64,000 nucleotides of DNA, taken from Casuarius casuarius (Eukaryota; Chordata; Aves; Casuariiformes; Casuariidae). The notes beneath the pieces were generated by a model. The model ran no database searches and was not told the DNA's origin. It was given only the letters and a program-made list of their open reading frames with translations. Of this stretch, positions 1 to 23,059 are shown piece after piece. A program made the position numbers and the translations under genes. The stretch lies in NCBI GenBank assembly GCA_003342895.1, contig PTFA01000407.1, positions 283,134 through 347,133 on the forward strand. Reading direction: 5' to 3'. The first letter of the stretch is position 1. Each line of letters opens with the position of its first letter.

Positions 1-6907
<6,907 letters not shown>

Positions 6908-7037
6908 GCTCTTCGATGTTGGAGGCCAGCGGTCAGAACGCAAGAAGTGGATTCACTGCTTTGAGGACGTCACGGCGATCATCTTCTGTGTCGCGCTGAG
7001 TGGCTACGACCAGGTGCTCCATGAAGACGAAACCACG
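6908..7037 (+). CDS. GNAO1: GNAO1 exon 6 (switch II / DVGGQ region)
   Basis: Internal coding exon of 130 nt. It completes Arg198, reads [20 protein letters not shown] and ends exactly after Thr241 (DETT). It holds the G3 motif DVGGQ, where Gln205 is the catalytic residue for GTP hydrolysis, and switch II, which contacts Gbeta-gamma and effectors. Gly203 and Arg209, positions mutated in human GNAO1 encephalopathy, are present in their normal form. The acceptor is CCCTAG/G and the donor is ACG/GTGAGT, close to consensus. Because this exon ends on a codon boundary, either exon 7B at 15622 or exon 7A at 31767, both beginning with Asn-Arg-Met, can follow in frame. It is therefore the branch point of the GoA/GoB splice choice. 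Confidence 0.97.
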
Positions 7038-8639
7038 GTGAGTGTCAGCTGGGTCTTGGAGGCCCCGACACTTCTTTATGGGATACTGCATAGCCAGCAA
7101 CCGCTCAGAGATCCCCTTAGGCTCGCTGTGGTCTTAGCGATGCGCGTTTGTCAATCGATCCCACCTTGACTCTGAAATCCTGGGGAGATTTGTCCTCCTC
7201 CATACCCTTCAAAATCAAGTCCTGCACTCCCAGGTAACGGTTCCTTGCACTGATAAAGTTACAGTGTTTTTTTTTCTCCTTTCTAGCTGACCTGCGTGTT
7301 GTCAAAGGGTGTTAAAGGGACTCTATATCCAAAAAGAGAGCAGATGTGGATAGGTGGGCTTTTAAAACAAATTTAAGGAAACAGTCATACCGCGGTGCAG
7401 AGAGGTGTGGGAAGGCCACACGTTCCTGAGTCAGATTCAGGCTAGGAGAATAACCTATTTCTTCAGGCAAAAGAAATTCATTTTCATGTGTGGTGCTGGA
7501 ACCATTTGATTCCTTAGGTAATTTGCTCTAGAAGAGCTTTTGTAACTTCCTACTGTGACATTAGGCTCAAAATACCATCTGGAAATAAAGTTAGTGAGGA
7601 CCTGTGCACTCCCTGATATTAGAGGGAGTTCAATTAATGCAAATGAATTAAATACACAGAAAAGATGCAAGAAGACTCACTGCTATGGTTTCCCCATCCC
7701 GTGTGTCATTCAGTGTGATGGGAACGTGGACTTTGGGGGAGATGGGCTAACAACAGCTGAGGCAAGCACCCGGTCGCATTTGTCTAGCAGAAAGGAATCA
7801 AAAGCCATTCTCGGACTTCGGTAATTATTTCTTCTGTGCCTGGTATGTGATAGCATGAAGGACTTGCTCCTGTCCGCTGTTTCTGTGTGAGGCCCTTGCC
7901 TTTATTCGCCTGCTTGTAAAGACATTAGATTTGCAGAAAGCTGTTGATGAGGAAGGAATCGAGGGAATGTTTGCTATTAGTTGTCAGTTGTCTCCTCCCA
8001 AAGAGGCCGGTGGGGCTGTGGTTTCTTGCCTCTCCCAACCCAGGTTTCTGAGCTCTGGCTAACTGTTTGATGAAGTCACCTGTTTGTTTAGGTAATTCTG
8101 ATGCCAAAATTCAGGATGTTATTAATATCCCTCCAAATAGCTAAAGAGACCGACTGAGACACCCTACGCCCTCTCATCTTTATTTATTTATCTATAATCC
8201 TCAGTTTTCAGCTCCCTGTGACCCTGCCCCTCATCTGTTCAAGGATGTTCAGTCCTGTAGAATTCACTGGGGAGGAACCAAAATCTCCTGATGCGATTTG
8301 AAGAACCCAGCCATTAACTCAATGCTGTACACTTCTGCATCTGGATAGGGGGAAAATACCCAGGACATAGAGCAGAATTATGCAGGGGGTGCACAGACCC
8401 AGGGGGTGAAACACAGTCCAGTGGTCTGAGCAGAGAACGAGGCACTCTTTACATATAACCTGAGCTGTGACACTCACCCGAATCATGAAACCATGAAGTC
8501 CCTCACCCAGCACCACCCTGATACAATAAGATCACTAGCAGGGAGACTGCCCTCTGAAACGCCCTACTACAGAAACCCGGCTTTGTGCAACTCCGTCTTT
8601 GCTTTTGCATCAGGAAAGCAGGCTGGCCTGTGCTTATCT

Positions 8640-9160
8640 GGCGCAGCGCTGACATTTGATTGCTATTTCAGTCCCTTTTCACAATGCGTTTCTGGGGATG
8701 CTGAGCAACAGGAGGGCAGAGGCAGATGCTGTTCATTTACACATTCCATCATCGCTCGGGGAGAGGAGAGGATTCGGCGCAAACACCGCCAGGCCTGCAG
8801 GACGCCCCCGCCTAACCCAAATAAACAGCTCTGAGCGAGGCCAATGCAAATAAGAAAAATGACAGTGTCGGAGCTTGTCTGCCCTATTATATCCGCAACA
8901 CAAATGGCAGGTGGAAAACACAGCGCCCACAGACTCAGTCCTCTGCCAACTTAAGCCCCTATCATTCAGCGTCCTCCCCAATAATATGGTTCCTCTCCAA
9001 AAAACTAGCAGTAAAAGCAGCATCTCTTTAGTCAGCTGATTTGCCGTCTGTGTGTATCAGTCACATCTGCTGGCTCTAATGACGTAAATCAGCTTTTATT
9101 GCTTCTCACTTGTAAAGCACAAAGACGAAGCAGCTAAGAGAGTAAGCTAGATTCTGTTCC
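8640..9160. promoter_or_regulatory. candidate intronic regulatory element
   Basis: This half kilobase of intron 6 groups several recognisable transcription-factor words: a perfect POU octamer ATGCAAAT at 8844-8851, an E-box CAGGTG at 8908-8913 and a CRE-like TGACGTAA at 9080-9087. It lacks simple repeats and has a balanced composition typical of conserved noncoding elements. This is an inference from motif content only. Such words also occur by chance, so a regulatory role is a guess. Confidence 0.25.
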
Positions 9161-12100
9161 TCTATCTTCATTTTCTATAGAAATGCTTACTACATGCCAG
9201 GCGCTTCCAGCTTTATTAAGCCACTGAAGGTTTGGGGGCTGTGCAGATGTCTCTGTGGGTATGAAAAGACTTGTAGAGCCTTTATCGCTGGCACGGATCC
9301 ACGAGATGGAAAGAGCCTCACTACGAGCCGGATTCCCAAGAAACGCTTGCAGAGCTAGTGTTTAGAGAGAACAGCTTTTCCTCGTGACTTCAGCGCCCTG
9401 TTGACAATAATCACAGGATTTCACAATGGCATTTGACGCTTCTCTAAGTCAAACTGCACTCGAGGAGGATGCAACTGCAGTTCAAATACAATCAGCCTTT
9501 AACACAGAGCAGGGGCTCTCCTTGCTAAGCTCAGGTTAACGCCAGGGCGTTAGGAGCAGCACAGCAGCAGGGTCAGCTTGTCACACTGAGATAAGCTCAC
9601 CAACCAGCTTTACTGTGAATTTCTCAAGCAGGAATGAGCAAAGAGCTGGTTAAACAGGGCTGGGTGAACAAACACTGATCTGCCCCTTACCTTAGAATAA
9701 AGCACAGCTGCAAGCTCACCAAGTTTTTTCTTAGTGTATTGCACTGTTTTAAAACACTCGGCACCCATCCTCCTGCAGGGTCCAAAAAAGGGCTGCTGTG
9801 TGCGAAGCCCGTGCTCGGTAAGACCAGGTGCTCTTTCATAAGGGAAGTCTATTCTCTCCAGTATCTCATCACAAGTAACACCACCACAGGAGCAGAGGAA
9901 GGCAAGTACTTCTCTATGTCCAAGTCACAAAGGTGTAAATAAGCCGAAGAGAAACTTTCTGCATATGTGATTTCTAGGCCCATATGCCCGTAAAGATCAC
10001 GCTTTTCATAGTAGCACCGAGTCCTTTTGGATCCAGCGTCCCGCATTGCCCCAAACACCCAAATGAGCAACAAAACGTTGCTCATTGCAACGCTGTCAGC
10101 AGATCTGACACCTCTCTCCTTGTGCCCCAAGGCCTGCCTGAGGGCGCTGTGCATGCCCAGCTCTCAGGGGAAGAGGAAGAAACGTAGAGAGAAACTCAAG
10201 CAATGCCTTCAGCATTCCCCTTGCTGCCAGATACGGTACACAGCCAGAGCTCCCAAGGCAAAATCACACACTCTGCCCACCCCACGCAACACACAAGATG
10301 CTGCCTCCAAGGTGTGAGGGGTCTTGTAGATGGTAGGATGATGCCTGATGATCTGCCTTGCCTAGTCCACCACAAGGACTCGCAGGGCACCCTGCCATGC
10401 AGCAGTGCAGAGTGTTTGCACATGGTGAAAATGTCCTGCTTTAACTGACCAAACAACTCAATAGATTTTTTTTGCATAATGAGGCTATTCTGTCTTACTG
10501 CGGCTGTTTTGCGACTTATTTTTGTGTTTCATAAGATGAGATTATAGGAGGAAAAGCCAAGATGTTTTCAGATCTGTAATCAGGGAGGAGAGAAGGGCAT
10601 CAGTCAGTACTTAGTAAAACTGGAGAAGAGGATCACCAAAGGCAGATTTGCATTGTTCCTTCTAAACGTTTTGAAGACACCAGTGGCATGGGACCTATCA
10701 TGGGAACTCAGGCTGTCCTCTTTGTTTTTTCCTCACAAGCGCAAAGGAGCCACGCCAAGAGAGGGAGATGTTCACGATGCATTTTGCTGCCTCTGAAACT
10801 AAGATATTTAGGTCATCCGCAGCTAGCCAAGACATGGAGGTATTGTTCATGCCCTTATTCCTGAACACGTAGCAGGCTGAAGGCATTGTGCTGTTGACTC
10901 TTGATATGCATTAGTGTTGGACTGTTAGTTCGTATTTCATTGCATGACCTGGTTAGCGTGCTCTCTCCGATATCACTGGGCAATGAAAATTGAATTGCAG
11001 CACTCAGAAATTTCTGTAGGAGTGACAAAGCAAGTGGAAGTAGCTTTGGCATCTTAGGAAATATAACCAGAGGGAGAATGGGGAGTTTCTGTGGTTACGA
11101 TAATGGTCCATGTCCTTATAGTTTGCATGACAGTTAGCACTTAATTACCAAGGAAAACAAAAAAGATTGCATCAATTGTATGTTGCAGAAATAACCAGGT
11201 CTCATCATGTGCTCTGGTGAAAAAACAAGATGGTTTTTGTGAGAGTATTACTGCCTGGGCAGAATCCTGGCTGCAGCATCCGTTTTCCCTTGTGCTCAGG
11301 AGAAAGCTGTTGCCCCTCACATCAAAGTGACACAAGCATATTTTTGCAATGACATCTGAATTCAGCTATAAGCAATTCTGTGCTTCTCGTGCTGTGTAGG
11401 AAGAGATAACTGGATTTCTAATTTTTATGGGCAAGTGGTTATCCCTCTGAAACATGGCTGGTGTGGCTCATTTCCTTGTTGGAGTCTAAAGCATTTGCAG
11501 GTGCATGGATTCAAAATACTGATTTTGAAACAGAAGACGATATTAAGAAGCCAGTGTTTCTTTTAGTGAATTACTGATACACCCAAAATCAAGTCGGACA
11601 AAAGCAGTACAATGGATCCAAAAGCAGATGAAATAATTTATATGGGAAAGGTATAAAACAGAGTTGCGTTTAAAGCCTATCACCCGATCCATCGTAACAT
11701 GCTTAGTAACTCCAAGATACCTGTTCAAGAAGCTGGTGTGGGAGCAGTGTGCCCAGCCAACAGCAAGGCACCGTCTCCCTCCTACAACTCTGGGATGTGC
11801 TGAGCAGCGCCAAGAGGCTCTGAAAGGTCCCACCCCTCCGGGCCTGCAGGACACGAGGTGACAAAAGACAGCGCTGTGGGGCCACGAGCAGCAAAAAGGA
11901 GGATGGGAAGAACTGGAGGGTTTCTCTCCCACCTTCTGCAACATGACAAGAGGGAAACGCTTCCATGGGAAAGCGTGATCAGGGAAACAGGGCAGAAAAC
12001 ACTGCAGGGAAAACATCTTCAATGCTTCCTAGCAGAGCAGACACGTCTGCTCAGTCATAGGAGCAAGGGTGCTCCNGAGAGGGGCCCTAGTGAAGCCTGG

Positions 12101-12350
12101 GGAAGCTTTGGAGGACCAAAGGGGCCACCCCTACCTGTAAGTAAAGCTTCATTTCACTGTGGAGTTACTGGTAGGAGGGGGATTATTGGGGGCTTTAACC
12201 TCTCCTCACCCCTCCCTTAGCAGCAGCCTGTCCTTCAAAATGAGGGAGCACCTACCCTGGACACTGCCTGCCCCTCCAGAGCAGGCAAACGCCCTCCCGT
12301 CTCAGGCAGGACCGGTCTGAGCAGTTGGAGGTCTCCTAGCAAAGTCTGTT

Positions 12351-12401
12351 GAATGAATAACTCTTAGGAATGAATAACTCTTAGGAATGAATAACTCTTA
12401 G
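12351..12401. repeat. 17-bp minisatellite, three copies
   Basis: Three perfect head-to-tail copies of the unit GAATGAATAACTCTTAG sit at 12351-12367, 12368-12384 and 12385-12401. The next copy breaks off after GAA. The perfect identity suggests a recent expansion and possible length variation between individuals. It lies deep in GNAO1 intron 6, far from any splice site. Confidence 0.95.
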
Positions 12402-14014
12402 GAAAGGAAGACGGCAGACAGGGAGGCATTGCTGCTGTTAGCTGGTGCCGGCACCGCTCGTGTGACTGGCAGAGCTGCTCTGCTCCATGCAGTTTCACCG
12501 CATTTTCCCACTGTAGGTTTCTCACTAACCTGGATTTAATTTTGCACCGCTGTTAGGGAAGAGGAGTCCTTGCTCTTGAATAGTATCTGCTTCTCCTTAA
12601 TGACGGAGAAGGGAGAGGTGGGTTTTAAGACCAGAATCTTTCCCAGGCAACGATAAGGAAAAATTAGCAGAGCAGTGGTGGTATTTACTCAGCTAACCAG
12701 CAGAGCTGGGGAAAAAAAAAATCATTGTATACAGACCAGAAAGCCGGGTCAGGGAACCTTACAAAACTTCAAAACTTGCTGCTGGGATTTGAAAGGAATA
12801 GAGGATTTTTATAGAAAATGTCATTTTCTACAGTATTGGTTTCTGCCGTGTGTATATTCCGATTAAGACCGAACGCTAAGAGCCACTGTTTCTTGGGAAT
12901 ACACTGTCATTTCCTAGCAGGTATCAATGCAAAGTAATCAGACTATAAGAGAAGCAGAAGGATTTCTGTAGGCTCCTTAAATAGTCTTGCTACTGCAGAG
13001 ACGTAGACTTCACCTAGCTGTGAAGCCCATCTCAGGAGAAAGCCTCAGCTCCTATGGCCAAGCCAATGCCGAGGGCACCCATCGTGCTTCCTGCGTAACA
13101 CGGTGGTGGTGCACGCTGCTGCTTGCCCTGCTCGGACTGTTTAGCTGTGTTACGATGCTGGCGAGGTGGAGCGCGGTAAGTACTGTAACAGCCCGAGACA
13201 CACGAGGTATCGGTTTAAGCCACGAGCACCGTTCGTGCCTTTCTCCATGCTTTGGTTTTAAGTCATCAATAAGGATGATAAAGATGTGCCAAATGTTCTG
13301 TGAGGGACCCTGCTGAAAACCAGTTAATTATATTTGCTTTCTGTTCCCCTGACCATCCTCCACTTTCTTCTCTTCTCCTCCCAAAGGGCTTTGGGTAGCC
13401 AACGATCACCCGTATAAAATCTTTTCAGGTGTCCACATGGTGACAATTTTGATGCCACAGGTAGCAAAGAGGAGCGTTACTCTGTGGTTTCTACATCATC
13501 CAGCATAAAATGAGTTAGCAGAAAAATATCACACAAACAAGAGGCGTCCATATAAGCTGGTGGCTTGTTCTGTGCTATGGCCCGCGAGCAATAGCCCTAC
13601 CCTGCCACTGCCCAAGGTAATATTTACAGGTATTCAAAAGCGTATTGAGTTTTCCTTGCAGGCTAAAGCTGGGACATTAAGACACCTCCTTTCTAGTGTC
13701 TTCAGAGCCTGGGACAACTAACGAGACCCAATAAATAAGTGCATTTTTATATTTGTACATAATCACGTCTTCCCTGTGTATCGTTACAATACATGGCGGA
13801 GAGAAGCTCATTCGTTTCACGTAAGCAAAGCGTGTGCTACATGCTACGGCAGATAGCGTGCGTCCTCTTCCGCTCCAGGTCTGATTGGATGTGTCCTTCA
13901 TCCATGGAGCCGCTTTTATCTAAATAAAACGTTCAGCAGCTGCTAACGTATATCAATGAAAAGGAGAGTGTTAATCAATTAAACACTGGGCTCAATGATG
14001 CTGTCAGTGCACAC

Positions 14015-14170
14015 GCACGAAACGGAGCGGGAGAGGGGCGCGAGCCGCGGCGGCAGCTAGAGGAGCCCCCCGCCGCTGCCCCCCGCCGCTCCGAATTTCC
14101 AAACACAGGTGGGCTGCGCCGCACCCGCCGCACCGAGGACTTCGGCAGCGGGACTCGGCAGCCCTGCTCT
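14015..14170. promoter_or_regulatory. small intronic CpG-rich island
   Basis: About 150 bases with many CpG dinucleotides and repeated CCGCCGC-type words, in an otherwise AT-balanced intron. AT-rich, TAAT-containing sequence lies just upstream at 13920-13990. Intragenic CpG islands often mark alternative or antisense promoters. A donor-like CAG/GTGGGC occurs at about 14108, so an alternative first exon is conceivable. No coding sequence supports it, so the promoter reading is inference. Confidence 0.35.
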
Positions 14171-15267
14171 CTCTAGCGTATCTCCTGTGCTCGTTGTAAC
14201 ATCTGCTAGTCTTGTACGTGCATTAGCGGGTTTGGGGAGTGCTGTCCCAAGGAGATGCCACTGGGAAAAGCCAAGGAAGCAGTCTGGTCTGTAACCCGAT
14301 TTGCCTTTGATAACCCCGTGACTCTTGGGTGTGCTTCGTCCTCGCTACGCCTGCTCTCTCTGCTATCCCGTTCCTGGTCGGGAGATGGCCACGCGACCGG
14401 CGCGCGCACTCCGGCTTCGGCCTCTCGCGCCAATCACCACCAAGCTTCAGCACCTTCACAACTTTTCCTCGGCCGTCTGACCTTATCTAGCCAAACAAAG
14501 GCCAAAAAATGAGCATTTGAGAGACCCACCAAATTTGGCAGGTATGAAGCTTCTCTTGAACCGAGAAAAAAACGAAACAAAAACCGAGTTAAGAGTTGAA
14601 AGCAGCAGGGAACATGACGATTGGTTGACTTTGCCGTGAGCTCTTTCCACCACCATGAAACCATGTGGCGGACTTTGCAACTTTCTAACTGGTCCTATTT
14701 TCATTCCTTTTACCTCTCTCCTTTCCTGTGTCGTTTTTTGCATGACCTATAACCAAAAAGCTGACTTCTTGCTGTGTGTGTGTTTGGACTTATGGCTCTT
14801 CTACTGGCAAGTAGCTAATGTTCTTCTGCAAGGCATGAGCTAACATCGATGGTAGCGGGCTGACTTGTAGTCTGGTTGTTCTTAGATGCCCTTTGTTACG
14901 TTTTTCTTCTTCTTCTCCTTCTTCTTTTTTTTTAAAAAAAAACAGATTTTCCTCCTCCTTTTTCACTTTTTTCCCCTCTCTGCCAGACATTTTTTGTTGA
15001 GCCATCTTCAAAGACAACCACACTAAAAAAATTAAAAAAATTAAAAGCCCAACAGCAGACAACAACACTAAACAAAATAACAAAACCACACAAAGGTCAC
15101 GGCAAGGTCATTTCCAAAATTATGTCACCTTGATGTCTGCTTCCAACTCTGGATTAATTCAAGGATCTACCAGTCCTTGGTTAATGTATCCAATCAATTG
15201 TGTGCCACACGCACTCAAGAAAGTTTAAAAAAAATAAAATAAAATTATGAGAACTTTTTAGAAAATC

Positions 15268-15336
15268 TGCATGAGCAACACCAACACTAGTTCTGACCAA
15301 AGGGCAAAATAACTTCCCATCCATGCATGGTGCATG
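15268..15336 (+). promoter_or_regulatory. GNAO1: cluster of TGCATG (RBFOX-type) motifs before exon 7B
   Basis: Three copies of TGCATG lie at 15268-15273, 15324-15329 and 15331-15336, some 286-354 nt upstream of exon 7B; a fourth is at 14739-14744. (U)GCAUG is the binding word of RBFOX splicing factors, which are strongly expressed in neurons, and upstream intronic sites commonly repress the following exon. The spacing fits a splice-regulatory role in choosing between GoB and GoA ends. The motifs are seen directly; binding is inferred. Confidence 0.45.
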
Positions 15337-15597
15337 ATGATCTATATGAGCTGGGATCCTGTAAATTATACGTTGTGCAAAATCAAAACAGCTCTCTATA
15401 GTTAAATGCCCTTAAGTTACTAACTGTATGTCAAATGTCATAGGGATTGCATCTGTGTACGTATACGTTCAGCTGTATTTATACATAAATTTATTATGTA
15501 TATTGTAGCTTTTCTTTTTTATTGTTTTCCTTCTTAATTTAGTTGTTTTAGATTTCCCTACATGTTGAACATCACAGAGTCGCTGTCTCTGGCCTGA

Positions 15598-19714
<4,117 letters not shown>

Positions 19715-19902
19715 GCCCAAACTCTTTCACTGAGGCAGTGGCTTATATCCAGGCTCAGTACGAGAGCAAGAACAAGTCCCCCAACAAGGAGATCTACACG
19801 CACATCACCTGCGCCACCGACACCAACAACATCCAGTTCGTGTTTGACGCCGTCACGGATGTCATCATCGCCAACAACCTGCGGGGCTGCGGACTCTACT
19901 GA
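19715..19902 (+). CDS. GNAO1: GNAO1 alternative terminal exon 8B (GoB C-terminus)
   Basis: Terminal coding segment of 188 nt. It completes Gly293, encodes 61 residues and ends at TGA 19900-19902. It contains the TCATDTNN guanine-binding loop (G5) and the C-terminal alpha-5 helix ending GCGLY, where Cys351 is the pertussis-toxin ADP-ribosylation site and contacts receptors. Eleven of 61 residues differ from exon 8A, for example Phe for Tyr early on, Thr for Cys before His, and Phe for Val after NNIQ. The start after CTCTCGTAG keeps frame with exon 7B. Reading 5-6-7B-8B gives a normal 354-residue end. The 3'UTR follows directly. Confidence 0.97.
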
Positions 19903-22660
19903 GCCCCGCTCGTCTGCCTCCTCTCCTCGCACGCCCCAGGAACGCCCTCCGGTCCCACGGACAGGTTCTCTCTCTTTTTTTCCTCCTCAGAAGATGAAGA
20001 AGAAAGGCATAAAACCCCCCTTCTGCCCCAGAAGCCTTGGCAGCAAGTTCTGCTTTCCCCCGGCCCCATTTTTTTATTATTATTATTTTGGGTTTTGTTC
20101 ATTCCCACGCTGTGTCTCTCTACCCCTCCACTCCCAGAAGGCAGCCAGTTCACAGTGCTATAGAGGGAGCTAATGCAGTTCCCACAAAGTGCATTTCAGT
20201 TGCCAAAAAACAAAAATATTTCATTTATAAAAGAAGAAAAATTCAAAGCCTTAAAACATTTGTCAGCCACAGTGTAGTTCAGAACAGAAACTTTTTTTCC
20301 TTAAAATTAGGGGATATTTTTAAATCCTGTTATTTATCTTTTTTTTTTTTTAATTACTATTCCTTGTGGAAGTACTAGACAAACGTAATCACTTTGAGGG
20401 TACCTTATGGCTCCAGTTCCTATCCCAAAGCTGGAGGGGTCAGCCACAGCAGCTCGGATTTGTATATTATCCTTTTTTTCAGACAGCTATTTGAACAAGT
20501 AAAACAGCCATATTGAGTTTTGCTGGTGTCTCTAAGACGGACACAGTAACAAAATCTACTAAGCGTTGTCTAAAAGCATTCATTACCGATAACAGTTTTA
20601 CCTCAAGTTTCCAAAATTAATGTTAAAGTACGTCTAGTGAGTTCAGTAACCCATTTCTTACTCACGCCTGCCTTTACGCGCTTCACTCGATCCCACAGAC
20701 CTACTGCGCCGAGCGGGGCGGTCGCAAGAGCTTCGTTTTCACGCCTCCAGCATGACGAGACCTCAGCAGCAGGGCTGGCCCGCGTGCCCCTGGGCACAGC
20801 CACGATGCCCTGGCACGTCGTGGCCTGCGCGACTGAGAGCGGCCGTGCCGCCTCGGTGGTTGATGCTTCTACAGATATGTAGCATTTCTTTCCAAGCTTC
20901 AGCCCTTAAGATGGCTGGATGCACCAGAAATGTTTAGCCTTGACCTCTAGCAGCCAGGGCTGGACATTTCATTACCGAAAGCACAGACAGGTAGCTTTGG
21001 AAACCTTGTCAAGCTTGGATCACAGCAGGGCACTTGGGAGCTGCTCGGCTCTTACTTGCACCTTGCATCTAAATGCCCATATAAACCCGGCCTTCCACTC
21101 CCAGCATCCTCAGCCCAACCAGAGACATGCTGCTTGCCCGTGTTGTCTCTCAGCTGTGCAGTCAGAGGAGATGACACTAGGTTTAGTGTCTCCAGTCAGG
21201 TCATTTCTTTACCAGTATCTAAAATGAGAGGGATGGTTTGTACTCTGGCTATTTAATGGAAAGGGAAGGCTCAGGGAACTGATTTGATCCAAGTGCTGGA
21301 GTAGGAAGGAAAAGTGCAAGGAAGAAAGGGATGCAAGAAATGATAGGAAGGAAAGGTGTGGAAAGGGCAAGAGCAACACCCAGCAGAACAAAGCATGTAG
21401 GCACGGAGGAAGGACAAACAAGGCTGGTTCAGGATGGGCTGAGGTGCCTGTGGCCATCAACAGCCCACTGTCCCCAGGAGCACTGGGTGCTGGTGGCACA
21501 GGGATAGCTGGGGCGAAGGCGGAGAGGGAATATGAGTGGTCAGGAGTGCCCCTGCTGCCATCGAGAACATGGAGGAGCCTGTGAGACTCCATCCCAAAAG
21601 CTTGTTTGGTGGCTGCAGGAGACAGTCACCTCCAGGTCCCGCTCTGCGTGGCACCTGGGGGGCAGGTAGGCACCCGCTGATCCCTCCCTCTTTACTGTGC
21701 TTCTTCAAGTTACTGGTCCTGGATGACGTGAGCCTTTCTGGGACGGCCACAAGTGGAGCTGTGCTCTCTTGGGAGCCAGGGATAGGGGTTACTTTTAGAC
21801 CTCACAAGGTCAAAGTTTTCTTCAGTGGCATGTCCAAGAAGGTGAATATCTCTGTTTTCTTACTGTGCTCATCAAGGAAAGGTAACATGAGAGCAGGCCA
21901 AAGCAACACAGCACAAAGGCAAGAGGCCAGGTGAGCTTCGGTGGGCGAGAGTCAGTGGAAGAAAGAGGTATGGTGGGAAGGGATGGAGAGGACCAGAGGG
22001 GGGAAGTTGGGCCAGTTTGGGACAGATATTGCAGAAGGGAAATGAGTCAGGTTGAGGCAGCAGAGAGGAAGAAGAAATGGGAAGAGAAGGGCCCGCGGGA
22101 AGCCAGAGGAGCCTCCCCATCGAAGGTTTGGATCTGCCAGGGAAAGTGCTTGTGGGACGTCTGGGACGACCCAGTGACATGAGTCAGGAGCACCCCAGGA
22201 CAAACAGGGCACTGCCTTCAGAGAAAAACCAGGGTGGTTGTTACCCATCAAACCTGATCACCGCCCAGCATGGTTTTTAGCTGTGTTAATAATCCCCTAA
22301 ATAGTGTTAAATTATAAAACAGTATTTAGTATTGTACAGTCAGGACTCACTGCTGCTCTGCTGGACACTAACAGAAATAACACCAAGTCTCTCTGCCTCG
22401 CTCTGCTCTGGCAGAAGGGAACAAACCACCTTTCTCTTCACCATCTCAGCCTTAAAATACCTCCGACAGTCAGCGTCCGTGGAGAGCTGGCCAGCAGCAA
22501 AGCGAGGAACCCCTTGCTGCTCCTCGAACCACAGGTTCCTACATGCTCTCTGCACATCTTGTTTCCCAGGTCCCAGCACGTCTCTCAGCTCCACTTAATG
22601 CCAGTACACTCTGCTGTACAACTCTAAACCAAAGGAAAAATAAACACAAGGCCTCTGCAC
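19903..22660 (+). other. GNAO1: probable GoB 3'UTR (end uncertain)
   Basis: The sequence after the GoB stop must start as 3'UTR. It is T-rich at first, with T tracts near 19974 and 20339. I see no AATAAA or ATTAAA until AATAAA at 22639-22644, giving a 3'UTR of about 2.7 kb if that signal is used. Others occur at 23070-23075 and, with the best downstream context, at 28399-28404. The true end cannot be decided from sequence alone. Confidence 0.5.
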
Positions 22661-23007
22661 ATAAATGTATTTGTTTTAGCTTAGGATTTCCAAAGTCAAT
22701 AGGAAGCACATGCCTAATTCTCTTTGGCTCCTTAGAAAGCACTAGCCGCATGCCCCAACCTTGACAAGATTTATATATGTGCCAAGACGAAAGTCAAGGG
22801 AACGACAGTAAAATGCAACGATTGGTTTGTTTTTGCAGGAAAAGGCGTTTAGGAGTTTGCATATATAGGCAATGCAAAAAAGAGAGACACATGACTCAGA
22901 CCTCCTCCCCCAGTTTCCACTCAGTCCCAAACCAAACTTCCTTTTTGCATGTCCTCTGCTGACTTCAGAGGTTGTTTTACCCCAGATGAAAGTTGTGCTG
23001 CTGTCTG

Positions 23008-23059
23008 AAGCTATCTAATTAATTTGATTAATTGATTGCAAAGCGATTAATTGCTTTGC
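23008..23059. promoter_or_regulatory. dense TAAT/ATTA cluster with 22-bp palindrome
   Basis: Within about 50 bases there are five or more TAAT/ATTA cores, the binding word of homeodomain proteins. It ends in an inverted repeat at 23038-23059: arms GCAAAGC and GCTTTGC around an ATTAAT centre, with only one mismatched pair. Clusters of this type are common in developmental enhancers. The sequence pattern is certain; the enhancer role is inferred. Confidence 0.35.
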
